Assembly (NCBI GenBank): GCA_947074135.1
Contig: CAMTOL010000117.1
Coordinates: 1 to 7,002 of the forward strand
Direction: 5' to 3'
DNA: 7,002 nt
Origin: an uncultured Rikenellaceae bacterium
GTDB taxonomy: Bacteria > Bacteroidota > Bacteroidia > Bacteroidales > Rikenellaceae
The notes below the pieces were generated by a model, which made no database searches, had not been told where the DNA came from, and worked only from the letters and a program-made list of their open reading frames with translations. The position numbers and the translations under genes were made by a program. Below are positions 1 to 6,031 of the stretch, in pieces. Position 1 is the first letter of the stretch. Each line of letters begins with the position of its first letter.

Positions 1-189
1 TAGATGGTTATGGAGGAGTGAGTGATATTTGTTGCTGACAAGAAAATTGCCGAAGAGCGGTAGTTGGCAATGATAAAACGACATCCGAACATTTTTAATC
101 AAGTTTCACTCAAAAAACTTGCATCATTTCTCTATATTACTCCTCAATCTTTGAGTCGTATCAGAGCTGGTTTAAAACATAGGTTATAA
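1..189 (+). pseudogene. C-terminal remnant of a Crp/Fnr-family transcriptional regulator
   Basis: Read in frame 1, this stretch encodes the tail of a Crp/Fnr-type regulator. The run KIAEER, then LAMIKRHPNIF, then VSLKKLA and LYITPQSLSRIR matches the helix-turn-helix end of Bacteroidota Crp-like regulators, where ITPQSLSRIR is the DNA recognition helix; it ends at TAA 187-189. The frame is interrupted by TAG at 1-3, TGA at 19-21 and TAG at 61-63. The last sits where family members usually have Tyr (EERY). A short peptide could start at the ATG at 70, but it would carry only the HTH, without the cyclic-nucleotide-like sensor domain. Recoding is unlikely because galM in this window ends at TGA and galK at TAG. 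The family call is from remembered motifs. The upstream part lies outside the window, so the full extent of decay is unknown. Confidence 0.7.
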
Positions 190-207
190 AGAAGATAATA
201 AGCATAA

Positions 208-238
208 AAGAGGGCACTCCGCTGTGGAGTACCCTCTT
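208..238 (-). terminator. Intrinsic terminator-like hairpin downstream of galK
   Basis: Arms 208-220 and 226-238 form a 13-bp stem with a 5-nt loop (221-225), GC-rich in the middle. In the plus-strand RNA one position is a C-A mismatch. In the minus-strand RNA the same position is a U-G wobble, so all 13 positions pair, which indicates the hairpin works on the minus-strand (galK) transcript. It lies 38 bp past the galK stop and is followed on the minus strand by a modest T-rich tract (TTTTATGCTTATT, counting the end of the stem). A second, weaker inverted repeat (AAACTCTG at 251-258 with CAGAGTTT at 280-287) overlaps the galK stop codon. The stem could also slow plus-strand transcripts from the regulator remnant. 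Confidence 0.8.
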
Positions 239-275
239 CTTCTGATATTAAAACTCTGATAAGGAATGGACCTAA

Positions 276-1436
276 CTAGCAGAGTTTACGAGCACCGTCC
301 GAAATAACAACAGGATAGATTTTACAATCAATGCCATATTTCTCCTTATATTTCTTCTGAACAGTTGCTACAAAATTATCATATTTGTCAGCCTTAACGA
401 TGTTGATGCAGCAACCACCGAAGCCGCCACCCATAACGCGTGAACCAGTAACACCACACTCACGAGCAACTTCGTTGATGAAATCCAACTCCTCGCACGA
501 TACTTCGTAAAGAACCGACATACCTACGTGAGTAGCATACATACGACGACCTGCAGTTTCATAATCGCCTTTTTCCATTGCAGCACAAGCCTCTCTCAAA
601 CGGTCAACTTCTTGACGAGCATAAAGAGCACGAATGTAGTCCTCTTGAGTAATTTCACCTATAACATCGTTCAACCACTCAATTTCAGCATCACGCATAA
701 ATTCAACCTCTGGATGATTCTTTTGAATTGCAGCAACTGCACGTTCGCAGCTCTCTCTACGACGATTGTAAGGAGAACCAACTAGTTCGTGTTTTACGCA
801 GCTGTCAACCAAACAAACTTTATAGCCGTGGGCTTCAGGATCGAACGAAACATACTCAAATTCACCGCTTTTGCAGTCCAATTTCATCAAGTGACCAGCT
901 TTACCGTGAATCGACGCAAATTGATCCATAATACCGCACTTAACACCAACGTAGTTGTGCTCTGTCGATTGACCAACACGAGCCAGCTCCATTTTCTCGA
1001 ATCCAAGACCCAACATATCGTTCATTGCGTAAGCATAAGTTGACTCCAAAGCAGCCGAAGAGCTCATACCAGCTCCTAGAGGCACATCGCCTGAGAAAAC
1101 TGTATCAAAACCCTCTGAAATCACTGCTCCACGCTTTTGAAGTTCGCGAATAACGCCAAAAATATATTTCGCCCAACCCTCTTTTGGAGCATCAGCATCA
1201 GAGGCAAAACCAAACTCCGAACTTTCGTTCAAGTCAAGCGCATAAGCTCTGATTTTTTGAGTACCGTTAAATTTAATCTCAGCCACCATACCTTTGTCAA
1301 CCGCACCTGGAAGCACAAAACCGCCATTATAGTCGGTATGTTCACCAATAATGTTAATACGACCTGGTGAAGCGTACATTGCGCCTTCTGTGCCGTAAAG
1401 TTCTGTAAATTTTTCTCTAATTGCTTGTGTATTCAT
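276..1436 (-). CDS. galK: Galactokinase
   Basis: A complete 386-residue GHMP-family kinase that phosphorylates alpha-D-galactose with ATP to galactose 1-phosphate, the first committed step of the Leloir pathway, in the cytoplasm. The galactokinase signature GRINIIGEHTDYNGG is at residues 25-39, with the Arg (R26) that neighbours the catalytic site in the family. The GHMP ATP-binding loop PLGAGMSSSAALE is at about 119-131. CGIMDQF at 167-173 carries the presumed catalytic Asp (D171), and the third GHMP motif GSRVMGGGFGGC is at 331-342. YEVSCEELD at 310-318 is also typical. Length is normal for the family, and the ATG at 1436 puts the first motif at the usual distance, so the start is well supported. 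It is the last gene of the minus-strand cluster, 102 bp after the transporter gene, with a hairpin in that gap and a terminator after the TAG stop. No key residue is missing. Confidence 0.97.
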   Translation of the reverse strand: MNTQAIREKFTELYGTEGAMYASPGRINIIGEHTDYNGGFVLPGAVDKGMVAEIKFNGTQKIRAYALDLNESSEFGFASDADAPKEGWAKYIFGVIRELQKRGAVISEGFDTVFSGDVPLGAGMSSSAALESTYAYAMNDMLGLGFEKMELARVGQSTEHNYVGVKCGIMDQFASIHGKAGHLMKLDCKSGEFEYVSFDPEAHGYKVCLVDSCVKHELVGSPYNRRRESCERAVAAIQKNHPEVEFMRDAEIEWLNDVIGEITQEDYIRALYARQEVDRLREACAAMEKGDYETAGRRMYATHVGMSVLYEVSCEELDFINEVARECGVTGSRVMGGGFGGCCINIVKADKYDNFVATVQKKYKEKYGIDCKIYPVVISDGARKLC

Positions 1437-1487
1437 AATATAAATGTTAAAAAAAATTGATAATTCACACCTCCATTATACATACAA

Positions 1488-1518
1488 AGCCTATCGTCAG
1501 TATTAATGACAATAGGCT
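1488..1518 (-). promoter_or_regulatory. Intercistronic hairpin between transporter gene and galK
   Basis: Arms 1488-1499 and 1507-1518 form a 12-bp stem with a 7-nt loop. As with the hairpin after galK, the one imperfect position is C-A on the plus strand but U-G on the minus strand, so the structure is complete only in the transcript that runs from the transporter into galK. It begins 20 bp after the transporter stop and ends 51 bp before the galK ATG. Only a short U-rich stretch (UUUGU) follows, so it may be a partial terminator, a processing or stability element for the upstream message, or both. The element also contains TAGGCTTTG, close to but one base longer than the Bacteroidota -7 box TAnnTTTG, so a galK promoter here is an alternative. 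Confidence 0.6.
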
Positions 1519-1538
1519 CTGTGTGGGTTGGAGTACTA

Positions 1539-2858
1539 TTATTCAGTTGGAATATTTTTATTGACGTTTTTGCTACCAATAAGTGCATAGTAAAGCATAT
1601 AAGCACAACCTGCAATAATTACCCAATAGCTAGTCAAATAACCAACGCCGTCGTTGATGTCAACGATTGCATTTTGAAGAAGAGGAAGGATACCACCACC
1701 GCAAACTAGTACCATAAAGATACCAGAAGCTTTTTCGGTATATTTACCCAAACCTTCAACCGCTAGGTTAAAGATACTACCCCACATAATCGAAGTACAG
1801 AAACCAACTAGTACGAACAACCCTGCACTAAGTGGTACTTCAACTGCACCAAATAGACCACTTGCATCGTTTTTGAATACAGGAAGGTCAATCATCGAAG
1901 TTGTAGGAACATACATACCAACAGCTACAAGAATAAGAGCCAAGCCAGAAGCTACACCCAACATACTCTTAGCCGAAACTTTGCTACCAATAATAGCACC
2001 AAGAAGACGACCAAATAGCATCAACAACCAGTAAGTAGCAGTAACCGAACCTGCAATTGCCTCAGCACTTGCACCACCTGATAGTTGAAGTACATTAAGA
2101 TCTGGATTTTGCAACCATTTGTTAAGTACGTTAGGCACACCAACTTCAACACCTACATAAACGAAAATACAGATAGCACCAAGAATAAAGTGTCTAAATG
2201 ACATTGGGCCATATTTTGATTTTTCGGTAGATTTTACAGTTTTAACTTGAGGAGTTTCTGGGATTTTAGTAAATAGAATAACAACAAAAGTTAGTGCAAA
2301 TACAGCTAATGCACCATACATCAATGGGAGTACATCACTAATAACAGCATTTTTAATACCGGCAGGAATCAAAATACCTGTCAATATAATAACCGCCGTA
2401 CCGCATAGAGAGTTGAAAGTACCACCAACTTGAATCAACTGGTTACCTTTGTTACCACCGCCACCAAGCTTATTCAACATAGGGTTAACAACTGTGTTTA
2501 ACAAACACATAGAAAAACCAGCAATAAATGCACCTAGAAGGTAAACCCCGAATCCTGAACTCTCAAGATATCCCGACATAGTCTGTATGCCAATACCGAT
2601 AATACCAACTACGATAGCAATAAGAGCTGTTTTTTTGTAGCCCATTTTTTGCAAAAGAGTACCTGCTGGATAACCCATAATTGCATAGGCAATAAAGTTA
2701 GCAAATACACCAAGAGTTCCCAACCAGTTAGCTACATCAAATTGGTTTTTTAAGATATCCCCCATTGGCGATGCCAAGTTTGTTATAAACGAGATCATAC
2801 CAAAGAGGAAAATCATCGCAATGATAGGGATAATGTTGTTTTGTTTTTGTTGTGTCAT
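1539..2858 (-). CDS. FucP/GluP-family MFS sugar:H+ symporter (glucose/galactose type)
   Basis: A complete 439-residue inner-membrane permease with about twelve hydrophobic segments and a cytoplasmic charged loop at about 198-222 between the two six-helix halves. It resembles the FucP/GluP branch of the major facilitator superfamily. FVYVGVEVGVPN (232-243) matches the YVGxEV signature. FGRLLGAIIG (282-291) and SIFNLAVEGLGKYTEKASG (361-379) match conserved segments of the second half, as does LNTVVNPML (120-128) in the first. An Asp near the end of the first helix (D34) appears to match the proton-coupling Asp of E. coli FucP, whereas N121 stands where FucP-type proteins have Glu (LETSANP). Placement between galM and galK argues for galactose or glucose as substrate, but fucose or another hexose cannot be excluded by sequence alone. 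The ATG at 2858 precedes the first helix directly; there is no clear Shine-Dalgarno, as is normal in this phylum. The gap to galM upstream is 44 bp. Confidence 0.92.
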   Translation of the reverse strand: MTQQKQNNIIPIIAMIFLFGMISFITNLASPMGDILKNQFDVANWLGTLGVFANFIAYAIMGYPAGTLLQKMGYKKTALIAIVVGIIGIGIQTMSGYLESSGFGVYLLGAFIAGFSMCLLNTVVNPMLNKLGGGGNKGNQLIQVGGTFNSLCGTAVIILTGILIPAGIKNAVISDVLPLMYGALAVFALTFVVILFTKIPETPQVKTVKSTEKSKYGPMSFRHFILGAICIFVYVGVEVGVPNVLNKWLQNPDLNVLQLSGGASAEAIAGSVTATYWLLMLFGRLLGAIIGSKVSAKSMLGVASGLALILVAVGMYVPTTSMIDLPVFKNDASGLFGAVEVPLSAGLFVLVGFCTSIMWGSIFNLAVEGLGKYTEKASGIFMVLVCGGGILPLLQNAIVDINDGVGYLTSYWVIIAGCAYMLYYALIGSKNVNKNIPTE

Positions 2859-2902
2859 TGTTCTTATTTTAAGTTTATTTTATTGATATTTAATTACATA
2901 AA

Positions 2903-3970
2903 TCACTCGCACGAAAAAGAGTAAACAATCGCTTGTTCATAGACTTTTCCTGCTTCGAGTACTACGCTAGGGAATTGTGGTTTGTTAGGGCTATCAGGAA
3001 ACGCTTGACACTCCATAGCAACACCATCGTAATCGTCATACTCCTTGCCGCTTTTGCTTATCGGGCAACCACTCAACCAATTACCAGTATATATCTGAAT
3101 ACCTGGTTGCGAAGTTTTAACACTTAACTTACGACCACTTTTCGCTGCAAATAGCTCTGCGGCTGGTAGTATAGCACTTCCATCACTATATCCATCTACA
3201 ACCCAACAGTGATCATACCCTTTACCTATCTTTAATGCCTCAAAATCCTCGTCCATACGACTCCCAATAGCAGTTGGCTGTAAAAAATCCATAGGAGTTC
3301 CAGTCACATCTGCTAGTTCGCCTGTAGGGATTTGAGTTGAGTCGGTTGGCAGCCATTTTTGGCAGTGAAGCTGCATCTTATGATTTTTAACCGTTCCGCT
3401 ATCGTGTCCGTCGAGGTTAAAATAGACGTGGTTAGTCAAGTTGATAATTGTATCAGCCTCAGAACGACCAAAATATGTAATAACAAGGTTAGCATTATCG
3501 TCCCAATCATAACAAACTTCAACAGTTAGTTCGCCAGGATAACCCTCTTCGCCATCTCCACTCAAATAATTGAATACTACCCTATTACCCTCAACTCTCG
3601 CTCCCCAAACTCTATTATGGAAACCAGTAGGACCTCCGTGAAGAGCATTTGGACCATTATTGATAGCCAAACGATAGTCTTTACCATTGAGTGTAAATTT
3701 GCCACGAGCAATACGATTAGCAAAGCGTCCAACGCTCTTACCCATTGCTGGACCGTCGCTCACATAGTCGTTCCAATTGGGATATCCGAGAGCTACGTCT
3801 TCGATTTTTCCCTCTTTGTCGCGTACACTGATACCCACAATCGCACCACCATAATTAGAAAGCACTACACTCTCGCTGTGTGCGTTGGTCATCGTATATC
3901 TTATTATGGGTTCGCCTTCAGGCGTTACACCCCATACTTCTTGTCTTATATCCATCTGTATTAAATTCAT
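2903..3970 (-). CDS. galM: Aldose 1-epimerase (galactose mutarotase)
   Basis: A complete 355-residue mutarotase that interconverts alpha and beta anomers of galactose (and glucose), feeding the alpha form to GalK. The family motifs are present in order: GRFANRIA at 81-88 with the substrate-binding Arg (R85), NNGPNALHGG at 104-113 with one active-site His (H111), NHVYFNLDGH at 180-189 with the second His (H181, the presumed general acid), YDHCWV at 252-257, TGNWL at 295-299, and ECQAFPDSPN at 320-329 whose Glu (E320) is the presumed general base. Length is normal. No signal peptide is seen at the N terminus, so a cytoplasmic location is likely. The start at 3970 (MNLIQM) is preferred; M6 is an alternative 15 bp further in. 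A large inverted repeat lies immediately upstream, its near arm ending 4 bp before the ATG. The gene ends with TGA, which shows that TGA is a normal stop here. Confidence 0.96.
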   Translation of the reverse strand: MNLIQMDIRQEVWGVTPEGEPIIRYTMTNAHSESVVLSNYGGAIVGISVRDKEGKIEDVALGYPNWNDYVSDGPAMGKSVGRFANRIARGKFTLNGKDYRLAINNGPNALHGGPTGFHNRVWGARVEGNRVVFNYLSGDGEEGYPGELTVEVCYDWDDNANLVITYFGRSEADTIINLTNHVYFNLDGHDSGTVKNHKMQLHCQKWLPTDSTQIPTGELADVTGTPMDFLQPTAIGSRMDEDFEALKIGKGYDHCWVVDGYSDGSAILPAAELFAAKSGRKLSVKTSQPGIQIYTGNWLSGCPISKSGKEYDDYDGVAMECQAFPDSPNKPQFPSVVLEAGKVYEQAIVYSFSCE

Positions 3971-3974
3971 AATT

Positions 3975-4029
3975 CACAATGCACAATTATTATATTGTTC
4001 TAAGAATTCTATAACAATTGTGCATTGTG
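3975..4029 (-). repeat. 14-bp perfect inverted repeat in the galM leader
   Basis: CACAATGCACAATT (3975-3988) and its exact reverse complement (4016-4029) flank a 27-bp AT-rich spacer that itself holds the palindrome AGAATTCT (4003-4010). The element nearly fills the 68-bp gap between the nucleotidyltransferase stop (4039-4041) and the galM ATG (3968-3970). In the minus-strand transcript the 3' arm ends 4 nt before the galM start codon. There is no U tract, so it is not a standard terminator. It could be an RNA processing or stability hairpin, a translational control element, or a copy of a dispersed palindromic element; similar arms such as AATTGTGAATTGTG are, from memory, common between genes in Bacteroidales. 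Confidence 0.85.
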
Positions 4030-4038
4030 GATTCAAGT

Positions 4039-4944
4039 TTACCAAAGTGGGTTTGGGTAAACGCCGTCAGACGTGAGTTTTGCTACACGCTCAACAGTAG
4101 CAGGACGGTCTTCTATATAGGTAACACCAAACCAATCAGAGGTAGTTTTTAGTACTTTCATCTTAGCCGTTCCATCGTTAATTAGTTTGTTAACAACTAG
4201 TGGAATAAAGAACTCAGCCTTGATATTTGTTTTAGCATCACTATCAAGGAAGGCCTTGAACATATCTTCGCTATATTGGAAGAAATCAGGTGTAAAACCA
4301 AACAAGTTCATCGAAACAGGGGTGTTTTCATCAAGAGGAGTTACTCCGCTATCTTCGATATAGACGATTTTACCATTCTGACGTTCAATTTTAGTGCGTT
4401 CAACCATACCAGCAAGGTTCGAACAACGACCAAGTTCGCAAACACCACGGCTAACAGTACCATTTTCAGAGAGTGTTTTACTAACTTCGTAGCCAACCAT
4501 TGTATATTGTCCCTTTTTACCTGCCAATTTAGTTAGGTATTCTCCCATAACCTCAATAGCATTTTGACCATAGAAGTCGTCAGCGTTTACAACTGCAAAA
4601 GGCTCTTTAATAACTGGAGCTGCCATCATCACCGCGTGAGCTGTACCCCAAGGTTTTTCGCGACCTTCAGGAATTGAGTAGCCTTCAGGTAGTTTATCAA
4701 GTTCTTGCATCACGTAGTCAACTTCAATCTGACCTTTGAAACGCTCTGCGTTGAAAAATTCTTTAAATTGTTGTTCAAAAGCTCCACGTATTACAAACAC
4801 AACTTTGCCAAATCCGCCTCTAATAGCGTCAAAAACTGTGTAATCAATGATTGCTTCTTTGTTAGGTCCAATACCGTCCATTTGTTTAAGCGAACCGTAA
4901 CGCGAACCCATACCTGCAGCGAGTACCAATAATGTAGGTTTCAT
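4039..4944 (-). CDS. Sugar-1-phosphate nucleotidyltransferase family protein
   Basis: A complete 301-residue, probably cytoplasmic protein of the NTP-transferase (GT-A-fold) family, which joins an NTP and a sugar or related phosphate to give an NDP-derivative and pyrophosphate. The N-terminal LAAGMGSRYG (8-17) is the nucleotide-binding loop, a variant of LAGGxGTRL. PNK at 27-29 gives the usual downstream Lys. KPWGTAHAV (97-105) resembles the GTAxA segment that contacts the base, and VNADDF (119-124) holds the metal-binding Asp, probably D122. IEDRPATVERV (277-287) may supply the second acidic metal ligand, but it departs from the RmlA-type WxDxGT pattern. The left-handed beta-helix of GlmU is absent. 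It starts the cluster and lies 68 bp upstream of galM, so a role in galactose 1-phosphate activation is possible. Other candidates are activation of an amino-sugar 1-phosphate or of another phosphorylated compound. Family confidence is high; substrate is unknown. Confidence 0.85.
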   Translation of the reverse strand: MKPTLLVLAAGMGSRYGSLKQMDGIGPNKEAIIDYTVFDAIRGGFGKVVFVIRGAFEQQFKEFFNAERFKGQIEVDYVMQELDKLPEGYSIPEGREKPWGTAHAVMMAAPVIKEPFAVVNADDFYGQNAIEVMGEYLTKLAGKKGQYTMVGYEVSKTLSENGTVSRGVCELGRCSNLAGMVERTKIERQNGKIVYIEDSGVTPLDENTPVSMNLFGFTPDFFQYSEDMFKAFLDSDAKTNIKAEFFIPLVVNKLINDGTAKMKVLKTTSDWFGVTYIEDRPATVERVAKLTSDGVYPNPLW

Positions 4945-5119
4945 AATCTTTTTTTTATAGTAAATATATAGTTTTTATTATGTCTGTCGTTGATATAATG
5001 ACACAAAAGATCACACTATCATACCTTTAAGTGCATCGCTAATAGGTCAAAGTGAGCAAAAAAATATGATTTATGGATAAAATACCTTACAAATATAAAA
5101 ATAAATTTAACTTTGCACA
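4945..5119. promoter_or_regulatory. Divergent intergenic region driving the gal cluster and the M23-like gene
   Basis: This 175-bp AT-rich gap separates two divergent genes, so promoters for both should lie here. The plus-strand side has a clear -7-type box, listed separately. On the minus-strand side the best candidate is TATATTTA (plus coordinates 4961-4968), one base off TAnnTTTG and 16 bp before the nucleotidyltransferase ATG, but I see no TTTG -33 element at the expected spacing. A second weak candidate is the TTTTG on the minus strand at 5003-5007. No convincing operator palindrome or riboswitch is visible. Confidence 0.45.
5108..5115 (+). promoter_or_regulatory. Bacteroidota -7 promoter box (TAnnTTTG) for the M23-like gene
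   Basis: TAACTTTG is an exact match to the Bacteroides primary-sigma-factor -7 consensus TAnnTTTG and ends only 4 bp before the ATG at 5120. A -33 TTTG is not obvious; TTAC at 5087-5090 is at roughly the right distance. With transcription expected a few bases after the box, the message would begin at or near the start codon and be leaderless or almost so. Confidence 0.6.
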
Positions 5120-5980
5120 ATGAACAGGAGTAATTTTTTATCATATTTCACTCAAAAACACAAATTATCGATGCGTTCAGTACGCACTGGTAAGGAGGTT
5201 TGGCATATATTTGTAACTCGTGGAGGATTGCTCTTTTCATCTTTTGCACTCTTGCTATTTATTTTTATAGGTCTATTAACACTTATAGCCTACACTTCGA
5301 TAATTGATTTAGTTCCTGGCTATCCAGGCAACCGTTCTCGTGAACTATTGATTCAATCAGTTGTTCGCCTTGACTCTTTGGAGCGCGAGATTGGTTTATG
5401 GGAGCGTTATACAAATGATTTACAAGCTGTTTTAGATGGTCGCCATATAGAACATTTTTCTACAACAAATGACTCTCTCAAACCTATGGAAAAGGTTTTA
5501 ATTACACCTCGTTCAAAACTTGATTCAGCTCTTCGAGAGTCTGTTGCGATGCGGAGCAAGATGGATGACAATACTAGTCGAAGAATGAAAGAGTTCACAT
5601 TTGAGATGATTGCACCTATTACTGGTAATATTACTTCAAAGTTCTCACCACAAGAGGGTAATTTTGGCGTAACATTATCTCCAAAACCTAATTCAGTAGT
5701 TCTATCAGTTATGGACGGAACTGTTATTGTCAACAACTGGACTCCAAACGAAGGCTGGATTGTTGGTATTCAACACTCTGGATCAATGATATCGTTCTAC
5801 AAAGGTCTGCAAAGAGCAATGAAAGGTATTGGCAGTAGAGTTAAGGCAGGCGAGGGAATAGGAGTTTCAGAGGTTGTGACCGAGAGCTCATCTCCTATAT
5901 TTAGTTTTGAGCTATGGGCGTCAGGCAATGCTATTGACCCTGAAAACTATATTACGTTTGGCTCAATGGTCAATGATTAA
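5120..5980 (+). CDS. Membrane-anchored M23/LytM-like protein, catalytically degenerate
   Basis: A complete 286-residue protein with a short basic cytoplasmic N terminus, one membrane helix at about 33-58, the segment IDLVPGYPG (62-70) typical of Bacteroidales M23-family membrane proteins, a helical, probably coiled-coil periplasmic region (about 72-160), and a C-terminal LytM-like domain (about 163-280). The domain fold signals are kept: ITSKFSP, VMDGTVI, VGIQHSG, RVKAGEGIG, FELW and AIDPENY. The zinc ligands are not. By my alignment, N181 and T185 replace the first His and Asp (HxGxD), G229 sits at the YKH/YAH His, and PIFSFE (259-264) replaces PHLHFE. It is therefore probably not a peptidase; as with EnvC-like LytM factors it may bind or regulate a cell-wall enzyme. 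The start is preferred because it gives the usual length before the helix; M18 is an alternative. It diverges from the gal cluster and converges on mutS2. Confidence 0.85.
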   Translation: MNRSNFLSYFTQKHKLSMRSVRTGKEVWHIFVTRGGLLFSSFALLLFIFIGLLTLIAYTSIIDLVPGYPGNRSRELLIQSVVRLDSLEREIGLWERYTNDLQAVLDGRHIEHFSTTNDSLKPMEKVLITPRSKLDSALRESVAMRSKMDDNTSRRMKEFTFEMIAPITGNITSKFSPQEGNFGVTLSPKPNSVVLSVMDGTVIVNNWTPNEGWIVGIQHSGSMISFYKGLQRAMKGIGSRVKAGEGIGVSEVVTESSSPIFSFELWASGNAIDPENYITFGSMVND

Positions 5981-6001
5981 ATAAATAGCTAATTTAGTGC
6001 A

Positions 6002-6031
6002 AGTTCTAACGTTTATATAAAGTTTAGAACT
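6002..6031. terminator. Weak hairpin between convergent genes
   Basis: AGTTCTAA (6002-6009) and TTAGAACT (6024-6031) are perfect 8-bp inverted arms around an AT-rich loop that contains the palindrome TTTATATAAA (6012-6021). It lies in the 43-bp gap between the convergent M23-like and MutS2 genes and overlaps the MutS2 stop codon (6024-6026). It has low GC and no U tract on either side, so it may be only a weak two-way terminator. Confidence 0.4.

Noticed and set aside
1..63. Possible stop-codon reassignment (TAG or TGA read as an amino acid) in the regulator remnant
   Set aside because: galM in the same window terminates with TGA and galK with TAG at the expected protein ends, so the standard code applies and decay is the simpler reading.
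1466..1478. GGAGGTG with a TATAAT-like string upstream of galK, resembling a Shine-Dalgarno and a sigma-70 -10 box
   Set aside because: The GGAGG is more than 30 nt from the galK ATG, too far to place a ribosome, and Bacteroidota promoters use TAnnTTTG rather than TATAAT; likely chance.
3617..3964. Plus-strand open frame of 115 codons opposite galM
   Set aside because: It lies wholly antisense to a well-supported galM with all active-site motifs, has low-complexity hydrophobic and Thr/Ser content, and shows no recognisable domain.
5407..5736. Minus-strand open frame of 109 codons opposite the M23-like gene
   Set aside because: It is antisense to a gene with clear domain structure and its own promoter box, with no family resemblance of its own.
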